Source of the DNA: Candidatus Daviesbacteria bacterium RIFCSPLOWO2_01_FULL_39_23
Lineage (GTDB): Bacteria > Patescibacteriota > Microgenomatia > Daviesbacterales > UBA10151
DNA length: 58,756 nucleotides
Reading direction: 5' to 3'
NCBI GenBank assembly: GCA_001776935.1
Contig: MFDN01000011.1
Span: 1 to 58,756, forward strand
In this document: piece by piece, positions 48,075 through 57,472 of the stretch
How the letters are laid out: every line of letters starts with the position of its first letter
Position numbering within the stretch: the stretch's first letter is position 1
The notes under the pieces: model-generated
What the model saw: the letters and a program-made list of their open reading frames with translations, nothing else
Databases searched by the model: none
What the model was told of the DNA's origin: nothing
Translations under genes and position numbers: made by a program

Positions 48075-48476
48075 TTAATTGGCATCTAATACTACCCAGC
48101 CCCGCAAATCTTTTTTCTTGATTCTCACAGGAGAAGTTATGAAGCGCTCTGATCCGCCTATAAAAATTAAAGTGCCGTAACGGGCATTTGCTGCTTTTTT
48201 CCAGTAGTCATCCTCTACTGCCAGCCCATCTCCGTATCTTTTTTTTATATCATCCAAATCATTTTGATCAAGACCGTCAAAAAAGATCACTTTTTTTACC
48301 CGGAATTGGCCAATTATGTCTTTGCCGGAAGGTTTTATATAGACCAAATCTTTAGGAGATACCATCCCAAATGGAGGATTTTTAGCATGAGAAAAACGGG
48401 ATTCAATAGATTTTCTACCGGAAAGTATTTGCTCCCCTGTCTCCCCCTTAAAAATAGCAAGATGTTTTTTCATCAC
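48075..48476 (-). CDS. ASCH-domain-like protein
   Basis: HLAIFKGETGEQILSGRKSIESRFSHAKNPPFGMVSPKDLVYIKPSG. Confidence 0.65.
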   Translation of the reverse strand: MMKKHLAIFKGETGEQILSGRKSIESRFSHAKNPPFGMVSPKDLVYIKPSGKDIIGQFRVKKVIFFDGLDQNDLDDIKKRYGDGLAVEDDYWKKAANARYGTLIFIGGSERFITSPVRIKKKDLRGWVVLDAN

Positions 48477-48521
48477 TTTATACCTATTGAATTATATCAC
48501 TGCCTTTGCTATACTTGACAA

Positions 48522-48547
48522 AAGTCCTCTAAATTTAGAGGATTTTT
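48522..48547. terminator. palindromic hairpin with T-tract
   Basis: TCCTCTAAATTTAGAGGA-TTTTTTT. Confidence 0.6.
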
Positions 48548-48597
48548 TTAGAGAACTTTTTATAATCGATTAGATTACAGTCTTTCGAAGAAAGTAT

Positions 48598-48792
48598 ATG
48601 GGTAAAGCGATAAGCTTTTTAATGGAGGTTAAGGAAGAATTAGGAAAAGTTGCCTGGCCAAGCCGGGAACAAACCATACGCTATACTATTTTGGTAATAC
48701 TTGTGGCTGTAGCGGTTGGACTATTCCTGGGAGGATTAGATTATATCTTAACTGCCTTTACAGCTTTTCTTTTAAACAGTTATGGACGATAA
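48598..48792 (+). CDS. secE: preprotein translocase subunit SecE
   Basis: FLMEVKEELGKVAWPSREQTIRYTILVILVAVAVGLFLGGLD. Confidence 0.95.
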   Translation: MGKAISFLMEVKEELGKVAWPSREQTIRYTILVILVAVAVGLFLGGLDYILTAFTAFLLNSYGR

Positions 48793-49711
48793 TAATAAAC
48801 AGACATCAGTCATTAGCGATCAGTCTTCAGATAAGACAAGCGAAACAGAAGACCAGCAAATCAATCAATCAGAAGCTCCAATTGAGGAGGCAAAGTCTGA
48901 AACTGACAAGGCAATCAGAGAAATGGATAATCAAGCGGGTGACGGCGAGGAGGGGGTCCCGACGCGTAGCCGCAGCGAGGAATCGAGCGAGGATGCACGA
49001 CGGGATACCGAGCCGGCAGGACCCGCGACAGAAGGAGAATCTAGCGCTGAAAAACCGACGACCTCTGATGTCCCCGCATCCACGGGAGATCCTTCGCTAA
49101 TCGCTCAGGATGACAAAAAAGAAGCTCAGGATGACAAAAAAACTGATAACCCTGCCCGCATTGCTACGCAAAGCGTTGCAGGCGGGCCCAATGCTAAATG
49201 GTATGTGGTGCATACTTATTCAGGCCATGAAAACAAAGTTGCTCACACTTTAAAACAAAGGATTGAATCCGAGCATCTGGAGGAGAAAATTTTGGATATT
49301 TTAGTCCCCATGCAGAACAAAATTGAAATAAAAAGCGGCAAAAAAGTAAATATCAAAGAAAAAATCTTCCCCGGCTATATTTTGGTGAAAATGGTTTTGG
49401 ATGATATTTCATGGCTGGCTGTACGGACAACCCAGGGAGTCACCAGCTTTGTAGGCATGAGCAACAAACCAACCCCTATATCCGAAGCAGAAGTTGCCAC
49501 TATCGTTAAGTTCACCCAAAGCGAAACTCCGCAATACAAACAGGTGTTTATGGCCAATGATACGGTTAAAATTGTGGATGGACCTTTTGCAGATTTCATA
49601 GGTAAAATTGATTCTGTGGATGAAGAAAAAGGTAAAGTGCGGGTGCTTGTGTCCATATTTGGACGCGAAACACCGGTGGAATTGGACTTTCTTCAGGTGA
49701 AGAAGATATAA
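48782..49711 (+). CDS. nusG: transcription termination/antitermination protein NusG with ~135-aa disordered N-terminal extension
   Basis: KWYVVHTYSGHENKVAHTLKQRIE...FPGYILVKMVLDDISWLAVRTTQGVTSFVG...GPFADFIGKID. Confidence 0.96.
   Translation: MDDNNKQTSVISDQSSDKTSETEDQQINQSEAPIEEAKSETDKAIREMDNQAGDGEEGVPTRSRSEESSEDARRDTEPAGPATEGESSAEKPTTSDVPASTGDPSLIAQDDKKEAQDDKKTDNPARIATQSVAGGPNAKWYVVHTYSGHENKVAHTLKQRIESEHLEEKILDILVPMQNKIEIKSGKKVNIKEKIFPGYILVKMVLDDISWLAVRTTQGVTSFVGMSNKPTPISEAEVATIVKFTQSETPQYKQVFMANDTVKIVDGPFADFIGKIDSVDEEKGKVRVLVSIFGRETPVELDFLQVKKI
48938..49030 (+). repeat. Family B GC-rich repeat inside the nusG reading frame
   Basis: Near-identical at DNA level to 50472..50570. Confidence 0.85.
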
Positions 49712-49716
49712 TTCTT

Positions 49717-49823
49717 TGTCATCCTGATGCGTAAGTGAAGGATCTCTAGATTCATTCTAGATACAATTATTCTCGCATTCGCGAGGGATTCTTCGTCCGC
49801 CAACTGGCGGACTCAGAATGACA
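49717..49823 (+). repeat. Family A palindromic repeat element between nusG and rplK
   Basis: tgtcatcctga...gaaggatctct...gggattcttc...gtccgccaactggcggac-tcagaatgaca. Confidence 0.88.
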
Positions 49824-49834
49824 GGAGAGTTGAT

Positions 49835-50260
49835 ATGGCTAAAAAGATTAAAACATTAATAAAACTAAATATTCCTGCAGGGACTGCTACTCCGGCTCCT
49901 CCGGTTGGTCCTGCTTTAGGCCAACACGGCTTGCCGATCATGGAATTCATCAAAGCCTTCAATGATAAAACACAGGACAAAAAGGGCAATATTTTACCTG
50001 TGGTTATCACGGTTTACGAGGACCGCACTTTTTCTTTTATCACAAAAGAACCGCCTGTTGCAGAAATGATTAAAAAAACCCTTAATTTGGAAAAAGGCTC
50101 CGGAAGCGCTTTAAAAGAACCTGTCGGAACTTTGACTAAAGCTCAAGTGGAACAAATTGCCAAAGCTAAAATGCCTGATTTAAATACCAAAAATATAGAA
50201 GCTGCTATGAAGATTGTCGAGGGCACAGCCAGAAGCATGGGGGTAAAAATAAGCGTATAG
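49835..50260 (+). CDS. rplK: 50S ribosomal protein uL11
   Basis: [36 protein letters not shown]. Confidence 0.97.
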   Translation: MAKKIKTLIKLNIPAGTATPAPPVGPALGQHGLPIMEFIKAFNDKTQDKKGNILPVVITVYEDRTFSFITKEPPVAEMIKKTLNLEKGSGSALKEPVGTLTKAQVEQIAKAKMPDLNTKNIEAAMKIVEGTARSMGVKISV

Positions 50261-50318
50261 AAAATAGCGTACAGCGTATAGTTTTTTAACTATACCCTAA
50301 ACGCTATACCCTATACCC
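50258..50318. repeat. Family C (GCTATACCCTATAC-type) repeat between rplK and rplA
   Basis: agcgtacagcgtatagttttttaactataccctaaacgctataccctatacc. Confidence 0.7.
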
Positions 50319-50327
50319 TTAACTAAA

Positions 50328-51239
50328 ATGGGTAGACCTAAAGTTAAAATCATTGATGACTCACAAGTTGAGGAAATAAAAGAAAAACCTTCTAAAGACA
50401 AGAGGGAGCGTGTGAAGTCTGAAACTGCAGAAGCAATTAGCCCAGTTGAAACTTCAAAAGAGGAAACGAGGGGTGACGGCGAAGAAGGATCCCGACGCGT
50501 AGCCGCAGTGAGTGAAGCGAACGAGGATGCACGGCGGAAAACCGAGCCGGCAGGACCCCGAGCGGCGCAAAAATCGCAAAAACCTGGCAAAGCCAAACCA
50601 AGAGGTAAAAAATACCAGGAAATTACCAAAGATTTAGACAGAACTAAAAGTTATCCTTTAAATGAGGCAATAGAAACAGTCAAAAAATTATCCTACTCAA
50701 AATTCGATGCCACCCTTGAAGCTCACATAAACACCAGCCAAACCGGGATCCGGGGCTTAGTTTCTCTTCCTTTTGCCTCCGGACGCAAACTTCGAATCGT
50801 TGCTTTTGGAAAAGGAGCAGAAAACTCTGGCGCAGACACTATTGGCACAGAGGAAGTTATTGAAACTATAAATAAAGGGAAGGTGGATTTTGATATAGTG
50901 GTCGCCACTCCTGAGTGGATGCCCAAATTGGCTAAAATCGCCCGGATCTTAGGCCCAAGAGGCTTAATGCCCAATCCTAAAAATGGCACTATCACCGATC
51001 CGTCAGCTGACGGACTAAAAAAAGCAGTAGAAGGTTTTCAGGCCGGCAAAACAGAATACAAGACAGAGCCTAAGGTAGCGGTTTTACATATTGCTTTGGG
51101 TAAATTAAACCAACCCAGCGATGAACTTATGGCCAATATCAAAACCCTGCTTCAAACTTTGGGTAAAACCCGAGTCAAAAAAGTCACACTTTCTCCGACA
51201 ATGGGTCCCGGGGTAAAACTGGATTTAACTTCTATTTAA
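50328..51239 (+). CDS. rplA: 50S ribosomal protein uL1 with ~80-aa N-terminal extension
   Basis: YPLNEAIETVKKLSYSKFDATLEAHINT...LGPRGLMPNPKNGTIT. Confidence 0.95.
   Translation: MGRPKVKIIDDSQVEEIKEKPSKDKRERVKSETAEAISPVETSKEETRGDGEEGSRRVAAVSEANEDARRKTEPAGPRAAQKSQKPGKAKPRGKKYQEITKDLDRTKSYPLNEAIETVKKLSYSKFDATLEAHINTSQTGIRGLVSLPFASGRKLRIVAFGKGAENSGADTIGTEEVIETINKGKVDFDIVVATPEWMPKLAKIARILGPRGLMPNPKNGTITDPSADGLKKAVEGFQAGKTEYKTEPKVAVLHIALGKLNQPSDELMANIKTLLQTLGKTRVKKVTLSPTMGPGVKLDLTSI
50472..50570 (+). repeat. Family B GC-rich repeat inside the rplA reading frame
   Basis: ggtgacggcgaagaaggatcccgacgcgtagccgcag...cgaggatgcacggcgg...accgagccggcaggaccc. Confidence 0.85.
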
Positions 51240-51486
51240 GCTGTTCTAAGTCTTTGATGCCTACGCGGACATTTAAAGATTTGGTTTTATAAGTGCCGTT
51301 GCCCTGATATTCCAACGCATTGCCGGAATCGTCTGTAACTTCTAAAGCAGTATTTATTTCTGAGGCAGCCTTGCTTTTGAAAATCTGCCGGGTCTGAACC
51401 AGATATACTCCAGCAATAAGCCCTATCAAAAGAATTATTATTAAAATAAGCTGAGTTTTATTTACTTTTATATCACCAATATTCAT
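51232..51486 (-). CDS. hypothetical membrane-anchored protein
   Basis: 84 aa, N-terminal TM. Confidence 0.55.
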   Translation of the reverse strand: MNIGDIKVNKTQLILIIILLIGLIAGVYLVQTRQIFKSKAASEINTALEVTDDSGNALEYQGNGTYKTKSLNVRVGIKDLEQLK

Positions 51487-51493
51487 ATATTAA

Positions 51494-54400
51494 TTATAAT
51501 AGCACTTCACCAGTTGCACAATTCACCTCTTTACTACCCTCACCCCACCTGCATCCGCCGGTCGGACTGGCGCATACATTTGTAATTGTTGTCATAGACG
51601 GACAGGCAGACTGGTTGATAACTTTTCCGCTGTAACATTTATTATCCTGCCAATAAATACAATCCTTCCCCGGCGCACCTGCATCCGGCCCGGAAGGAGG
51701 AGGTGTTGAAGCCGGAGTCGGAACAGGATTAGGATTATTACACCAACTGCTGCAGCCTGCGTCCTGCTGGTCTTTGCCTGTTATAAAATTGCCGTTTGCA
51801 TCCTGACAAACAGACTGGCTAGTATTACAGGCTATACACTGGTTGTATTTAAAGTCAGGACTACTGCTGTTACATGATGCAGGTACAGGAGTAGATACAG
51901 GCGTAGGTCTTGCTATCGGTGTAGCAGTACCACCTTGGGGGCAGGCAACAGGCCCGCCCCTGTATTCACATCCCACAGGATTAAAACAGGTACCATTTAC
52001 CCAATTGCAGGTTGACTGATCTTTTGTATAGCCTTCGTAACAACTCCCGTCCTGACTGTAGACACAATTCCAATCAGCAGGCTGGCTGTAGTTAAAAATA
52101 AGGCTTTTCCGCGCTGTTGTGCCGTCTTTATAATGAATAACCAGTTGGAATGCGGTTGTTGGCTTCCCGTCAAGCTGCAAATCAATTTGACCTCCGTTAA
52201 TATCAAGCGGTACTTCCCCTTTTCCGACTAAAAGCCCTACGCTGACAATATCTCCTGCTGCCTTGTTTTGAGTGCTGAACCTCAGAAAATCAGATGCTTG
52301 GCTGTTTATAAAACTTACTTCATAATCCCCGTTTGGCTGATAAATGATAAACGAGTATTCACAGTTACCCATTCCGTCTTTACAGTTTTCCAAAGACGAG
52401 CTTGCCTGCAACAAACGCTCCTCCCCGTTGCGGTTAACTTTCAAAACAGGGTTCGCAGCTTGTTTGTTGGTTGAGGCAATCACAATTACCCTGTCATCAG
52501 AGGAACTAATATTTAAAGGGGAAGGATTTGAAGATAATTTTACATAAGGATTAGCTGCTACTCCGTCATCTGAAACCGTAATCACCACAGTACCCTGGGA
52601 AGGCTGGTAGCTGCTTTGAGGATCATCAGCTAAGCTGGCAGTAGCCACTATCCTGCTGATCTGGTTTAAATCCCCCAGCCGCGAAAGGGGTAATATCCAG
52701 GGCTCGCAATTGGGATAGTTTTGATTATCATCAATTATTTCAACTCCGCCCCCTCTTAGGATTTTGGTCACAACAAAGTGAATTACAGGCAAATTTCGGG
52801 CGTCACAACTTCCGTTACCTATTGAGGATTCCGGGATTAAAGTTATTGTTTCGTCCGGGCCTGAGGGATTATTTACAATCCTGACCTGGCCGTTTTCTTC
52901 CCTGGCCGAAACTCCGGCCACATTAGTCGAAGTTACCCCCTGAAGGAGTTTAATTAAAGCCACTTTTGGGGTAGAGTTGTTGAGCCGGAAGCTTGTTCTG
53001 CCGGTTTGCACTTTTACTTCTGTCTTAGTTTTTAATTTAGCTGTATTTCCTGTATAAGTAACCTCTATGGTGTCTTCTGAACCTTTATAACTGTCTGTTT
53101 CCGGAAAAACAGCTTTAAACCTGTATGTACCGTCTTTTTTCATTCCGGGAAGCAGTTTAGCCTGATAAGACCAGCAATTTCTGTGCCTGCTTTCCGTTGC
53201 AGGTCCCACCTGATTTCCCTCTGATACGGGCGCGAAACTGACGGGAATATTAGTTTCTTTCCCTGCATCAACCTTGGTAAGCGTCATGGTCACAAACCCG
53301 AATGCACAGGCAGAATTGCTGCCATCATTAGGATTAGTTCTTGATCCTACAGAAATCCAGTCAGCTCCGGGATCATCAAAGCTGCCCTCCCGTATTCTGG
53401 TATCCCCTTCCCAGTAACCATGAATATAGGCTCTTGTGGTTGTGCCTGTCTTTGAACCCTGGCCTGTCCCTGCCCCGGGCCCTGTCCTGGACCAGCCGCC
53501 TACAGGAGGCTGGTTACCGCCTCCCGGGGCAGGAGGAATAGGAGGAGTGCCAGTGCCTGGAGGAGGCTGTGTACCCGAGCTTGTAACCGTAAATGTTTCT
53601 TGTAAATATTTTCCATTCGCACTTCCGGTAAATGTATAGAGCCCGGGCTTAGCTGTTGATGGAAGAGTACGTGTAATCCAAGCACCGTCAACAACCCCTA
53701 CTCCTGCTTTAGCTTTATAACGTTGACCTGCATCAACTATTAAAGAACCAGGACCATCAGAATCTTTAGGACCGCTTACCATATACCCTAGTGATATGTT
53801 TTCTATTACTTTATCAGATTTATTCTTAATAAGTATTTTAAATCCGACTGTATCACCGGCAATAAATTCCTTCTTGGGATTTCCGTTAACATCCATTATT
53901 TGAAGACTATCCAGAGTATAATCTTCAGAAGACCCTGCAGGAGGCGCAGGAGAAGGAAGTTCTGCTTTGCAGATATCTTTTGCCTCAAGATATTTATCCG
54001 GTTTTGTAAGCGCTTGCATTAATAACGCTGTTATTTCTTCCTTGTTTACGCAGATATTAAGATCAATGAAACATTTTGTTGTTCCTGTATTTAGCTTCTG
54101 ACAAACTTCCTCATATAAGCTATTTTTTATATCATCCTGCATTTTTTTTATCTGTTCCTTATCCTTATTTGAAGGACCGGCACCTGAACCTCCTGCAGGA
54201 GGATTACCGGCAGCAGGAGTTTTATTACCCTCGTTAATCCCCATATTCGTGCAATAAAGTTCCCAATTTTTAGGGTTAGAAAGATTTTCTTCGGAAGCAT
54301 CATCCACACATTTGTCTGTCTTGGCAATACAGGCCTCTTTTTGATTCTGCACCCAAGAAGCTTCCGTATTACAAGCCTCCTGCAGACTTGTTTTCATTTC

Positions 54401-54964
54401 TTCCTTTATCTTTGTAATGCTTTTTTGCCCAGAACCTGCCGGACACGAATCGAGATTCCACTCGTGATAACCGTCTCCATATAATTCAACTTCATCCGCA
54501 AGTCCAGATATAAGAAAATCAGAAATGCGATACAACCAAACCCATGCTTGACTAGCTCTTGCAAAAAAGGCATCCTGTCTACTGCCAAGCTGCTTATCGT
54601 TATAACTTATTAAAAAGACATATTTCCCGTCTGGCAATTTATTGACATTATCATCTGGCTTTCCCCATAAGAAACGCATGCCTTGTTTACCATTATTATC
54701 TGTTATTACTGTGTAAACCTTTGTATGCTCAAGACCTGATACTTTAGGAATGAATAAGCCACCAGGATCATTAATTTGATGATATAAACCTACTGTTGCT
54801 CCTTCAAGAGGGAAACTCTCCCCTTTTTCAGATTTACAGGTTACCTTAAAGGAAAAATCAATAGGATCTTCTAACGCCTGCGCAGTATTAACATAAACAA
54901 AAAAAGGTGCAATAAATGCAACTAAAACTGCTACCTGAAGCATTAATCGAAAAAATCTTTTCAT
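51494..54964 (-). CDS. large secreted/cell-surface protein with Pro-rich linkers and Cys-rich C-terminus
   Basis: 1156 aa, signal peptide, PPGTGTPPIPPAPGGG linkers, repeated Cys motifs. Confidence 0.8.
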   Translation of the reverse strand: MKRFFRLMLQVAVLVAFIAPFFVYVNTAQALEDPIDFSFKVTCKSEKGESFPLEGATVGLYHQINDPGGLFIPKVSGLEHTKVYTVITDNNGKQGMRFLWGKPDDNVNKLPDGKYVFLISYNDKQLGSRQDAFFARASQAWVWLYRISDFLISGLADEVELYGDGYHEWNLDSCPAGSGQKSITKIKEEMKTSLQEACNTEASWVQNQKEACIAKTDKCVDDASEENLSNPKNWELYCTNMGINEGNKTPAAGNPPAGGSGAGPSNKDKEQIKKMQDDIKNSLYEEVCQKLNTGTTKCFIDLNICVNKEEITALLMQALTKPDKYLEAKDICKAELPSPAPPAGSSEDYTLDSLQIMDVNGNPKKEFIAGDTVGFKILIKNKSDKVIENISLGYMVSGPKDSDGPGSLIVDAGQRYKAKAGVGVVDGAWITRTLPSTAKPGLYTFTGSANGKYLQETFTVTSSGTQPPPGTGTPPIPPAPGGGNQPPVGGWSRTGPGAGTGQGSKTGTTTRAYIHGYWEGDTRIREGSFDDPGADWISVGSRTNPNDGSNSACAFGFVTMTLTKVDAGKETNIPVSFAPVSEGNQVGPATESRHRNCWSYQAKLLPGMKKDGTYRFKAVFPETDSYKGSEDTIEVTYTGNTAKLKTKTEVKVQTGRTSFRLNNSTPKVALIKLLQGVTSTNVAGVSAREENGQVRIVNNPSGPDETITLIPESSIGNGSCDARNLPVIHFVVTKILRGGGVEIIDDNQNYPNCEPWILPLSRLGDLNQISRIVATASLADDPQSSYQPSQGTVVITVSDDGVAANPYVKLSSNPSPLNISSSDDRVIVIASTNKQAANPVLKVNRNGEERLLQASSSLENCKDGMGNCEYSFIIYQPNGDYEVSFINSQASDFLRFSTQNKAAGDIVSVGLLVGKGEVPLDINGGQIDLQLDGKPTTAFQLVIHYKDGTTARKSLIFNYSQPADWNCVYSQDGSCYEGYTKDQSTCNWVNGTCFNPVGCEYRGGPVACPQGGTATPIARPTPVSTPVPASCNSSSPDFKYNQCIACNTSQSVCQDANGNFITGKDQQDAGCSSWCNNPNPVPTPASTPPPSGPDAGAPGKDCIYWQDNKCYSGKVINQSACPSMTTITNVCASPTGGCRWGEGSKEVNCATGEVLL

Positions 54965-55365
54965 TTTAATATTACAAAGTCACTTTCTATATAATTAGGA
55001 AGGATTGAAACATAAGTTTTTAGTTTATTCATGGCAAAAGTTTTATCCGTACTTTTTGTTTCTTTCAAAGATACTGCCATCTTATCAAAAGCCTTTTTAA
55101 GATATTGATACCCCTCCTGAGGCGTTTTTTGAGAAAAAGCCAGGTCAATATAGGCTAAAATGCCTTTTGATTCCTGCCCGGAGAAAGCAGTCTTAATATA
55201 TCCCCTTAAAACTTCTCTACCTTCATCTTCCTTTGAAGCAGTTTGAGATAAGGGAAGAAGAGTTGCACCCGGCTGCATTGTTTTAAACGCCGCCAAGGCT
55301 GCTAACATCAGAACTACTAATACGAGTACTCCAAAAGAAATTAAAACAACTCGTGATTTGGGCAT
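54961..55365 (-). CDS. hypothetical membrane-anchored protein
   Basis: 134 aa, N-terminal TM, overlaps downstream start. Confidence 0.6.
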   Translation of the reverse strand: MPKSRVVLISFGVLVLVVLMLAALAAFKTMQPGATLLPLSQTASKEDEGREVLRGYIKTAFSGQESKGILAYIDLAFSQKTPQEGYQYLKKAFDKMAVSLKETKSTDKTFAMNKLKTYVSILPNYIESDFVILK

Positions 55366-55397
55366 ATAGTCATAGTACCCATTACTTTAATTATTTG

Positions 55398-56396
55398 TCA
55401 AATAGTAGTGCTATTTCCTCTTTTGAAAATCTTATTAAAAATTACCCCCAAATCAATTTTTAGGCTGTAAATTGATACCAGTCCAAAAATCAAGACAAAA
55501 ATTGCAGATATAATATGAAACAGTACTGTCATAGCCGAAGCTAAATTAGCTTCAATCCCAAAAACCCCTGATAAAATCAAAAGGCCTGAGGCCTCAGCCG
55601 AACCTATGTATCCCGGAGCCGCCGGCACAAGATATGTCAAAGCAGATAACACCTGCCCCAGATACATCTTTAAAAAGCTTTGATTAACCCCCAGGGCAGC
55701 AAAATTAAAATACCAAACAGCCGCATCTACAACATAAGCTAAAAACGTGATTGCAATCATCAAAGATAAATCTTTTGGATGCCTCTTTAAGATAGAAAAA
55801 GATTCTAAAATGAAATTACTAAACCTATCAAAATATATCTTAATGCTATTAAATATAAACAGATGTCTCAAAAAACTGAATAATTTTCCAGCAAAGCTTG
55901 CCTTATAAACTACCAGCCAGGTTAAAAATAAAGCCAGAGTTAGTATAACGGTTATAATAATTATAAAAGTTATGCTAAGGGAGGTCGGAACAACAAAAAA
56001 CAATACGGAGGCCAAAATAAGTACTGCCAGAAAATCCACAAACCTGTCTAGGAATATCCAAATCACAGACTTTCCCAATGGCAGCTGATAATGAGTATTA
56101 AGGTAAACTCCTTTCACTACCTCCCCTGCCCTGACCGGAATAAAAAAATTAAGTATCATTGCTGCCCCGTTTAGAAAAATTAAATCCAAAAGCTTAATCT
56201 TTTTTACTTCGGATAGAAAAATCTTAAGCCTTACAGCCCTGACAATCGGCGAAATCAGTAAAAACAAAAATATCGGCGCCAAATACATTAAGTTTACTTT
56301 TGACAAATTTAAAAGTATGGCCTCAAGATCAACAAAACGGGACCAGATGAAGATCAAAACTACCCCAAGTACAGTGTTAAATAAAATTTTCAGCAT
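55398..56396 (-). CDS. lysylphosphatidylglycerol synthase TM-region (flippase-like) family protein
   Basis: PVRAGEVVKGVYLN, DRFVDFLAVLIL, VPAAPGYIGSAEASGLLIL. Confidence 0.85.
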   Translation of the reverse strand: MLKILFNTVLGVVLIFIWSRFVDLEAILLNLSKVNLMYLAPIFLFLLISPIVRAVRLKIFLSEVKKIKLLDLIFLNGAAMILNFFIPVRAGEVVKGVYLNTHYQLPLGKSVIWIFLDRFVDFLAVLILASVLFFVVPTSLSITFIIIITVILTLALFLTWLVVYKASFAGKLFSFLRHLFIFNSIKIYFDRFSNFILESFSILKRHPKDLSLMIAITFLAYVVDAAVWYFNFAALGVNQSFLKMYLGQVLSALTYLVPAAPGYIGSAEASGLLILSGVFGIEANLASAMTVLFHIISAIFVLIFGLVSIYSLKIDLGVIFNKIFKRGNSTTI

Positions 56397-56431
56397 ATTG
56401 AAAAACCCATCCTCTTAAATATACACTATAA

Positions 56432-56507
56432 TCAGCGTATAGCGTATAGCAAATAGCGTATAGTTGGAATTTCTAACTAAACGCAAACGCTTCTCACTAT
56501 ACCCTAT
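56432..56507. repeat. Family C (GCGTATAGCGTATAG-type) repeat
   Basis: cagcgtatagcgtatagcaaatagcgtatagttgg...actataccctat. Confidence 0.65.
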
Positions 56508-56512
56508 CTTGA

Positions 56513-57391
56513 ATGTTTACAACTTTAGGACAAAAACTGATTTTAGGCGTATATGTTTTCATACTGCTTTCGATCCCGGTCGGCTCATATCTTGCCACTC
56601 AAATCACAAATACCAAAAGCCAGGCAAACGAAACCAAAAACACCAAGCCTGCGGTAAAACTTGTCCCCAAAAGCACCACCTCTCCTGCGAAAGAACTACT
56701 AAACGCCTCCAAAAAACAAGCAACAAGCGCCGGACTGCTTATTGCCTCTCCCACGCCTGCTCCTTTGCCTTCGGAAACTACAATTGCAACCTCCTACGGA
56801 CCAACCCTGTCTTTAAAAGCGATTCTGGAAGGAAGGCCTGCAGGCAATCAATCTACAAAATTATTTGTGGGAATTGCAGAGGGAAATTTAACATCCAACC
56901 CTAAATTCCTCCTAAGTTTTAGCGTTAACCTGCCTGCATCAGGAGAGTATACTAATCTATCACTGGCCGGCTTAACCCCCGGCTCCCGCTACAGCGCACT
57001 TTTAAAGGGGTCTGCCCAGCTTGCAGTGTCTTCTTCTTTCACCATGTCCCCCACAACCACCAAGTTAAACGATGGCCAGGCGTTAACTATGCTTTCCGGA
57101 GATTTAAACGATGACAATGTAATAAACAGCGCAGATTATTCCATTGTTCAAAAACTCCTTGGAATAACATCACAGTCTATAACCTGGAACGAAAATGCAG
57201 ATTTAAACAAAGACGGCGTCATTAACTCTTTTGACTTAAGTCTGATTGCCAAAAATATAGGAGCTGTGGGAGCTTCCGGCGCCTGGACTTCACCTATTCC
57301 TAAAAACGCTACACCTTCTGCCAGTTTAAACAGTCCTGCAGTAGGTTCTCCTGACAGCGACGAAGGATACTGGCTTTGGATACCCAAGTAG
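56513..57391 (+). CDS. membrane-anchored dockerin-type protein
   Basis: GDLNDDNVINSADYSIVQKLLG...ADLNKDGVINSFDLSLIAKNIGA paired Ca-binding loops. Confidence 0.85.
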   Translation: MFTTLGQKLILGVYVFILLSIPVGSYLATQITNTKSQANETKNTKPAVKLVPKSTTSPAKELLNASKKQATSAGLLIASPTPAPLPSETTIATSYGPTLSLKAILEGRPAGNQSTKLFVGIAEGNLTSNPKFLLSFSVNLPASGEYTNLSLAGLTPGSRYSALLKGSAQLAVSSSFTMSPTTTKLNDGQALTMLSGDLNDDNVINSADYSIVQKLLGITSQSITWNENADLNKDGVINSFDLSLIAKNIGAVGASGAWTSPIPKNATPSASLNSPAVGSPDSDEGYWLWIPK

Positions 57392-57472
57392 TTTCTTGCC
57401 TCTTTAATACAAAATTATAACCCGCTCTTAACTAATACTTCTTATTATTAAAATGACAGAAGAAAGGGGCTT

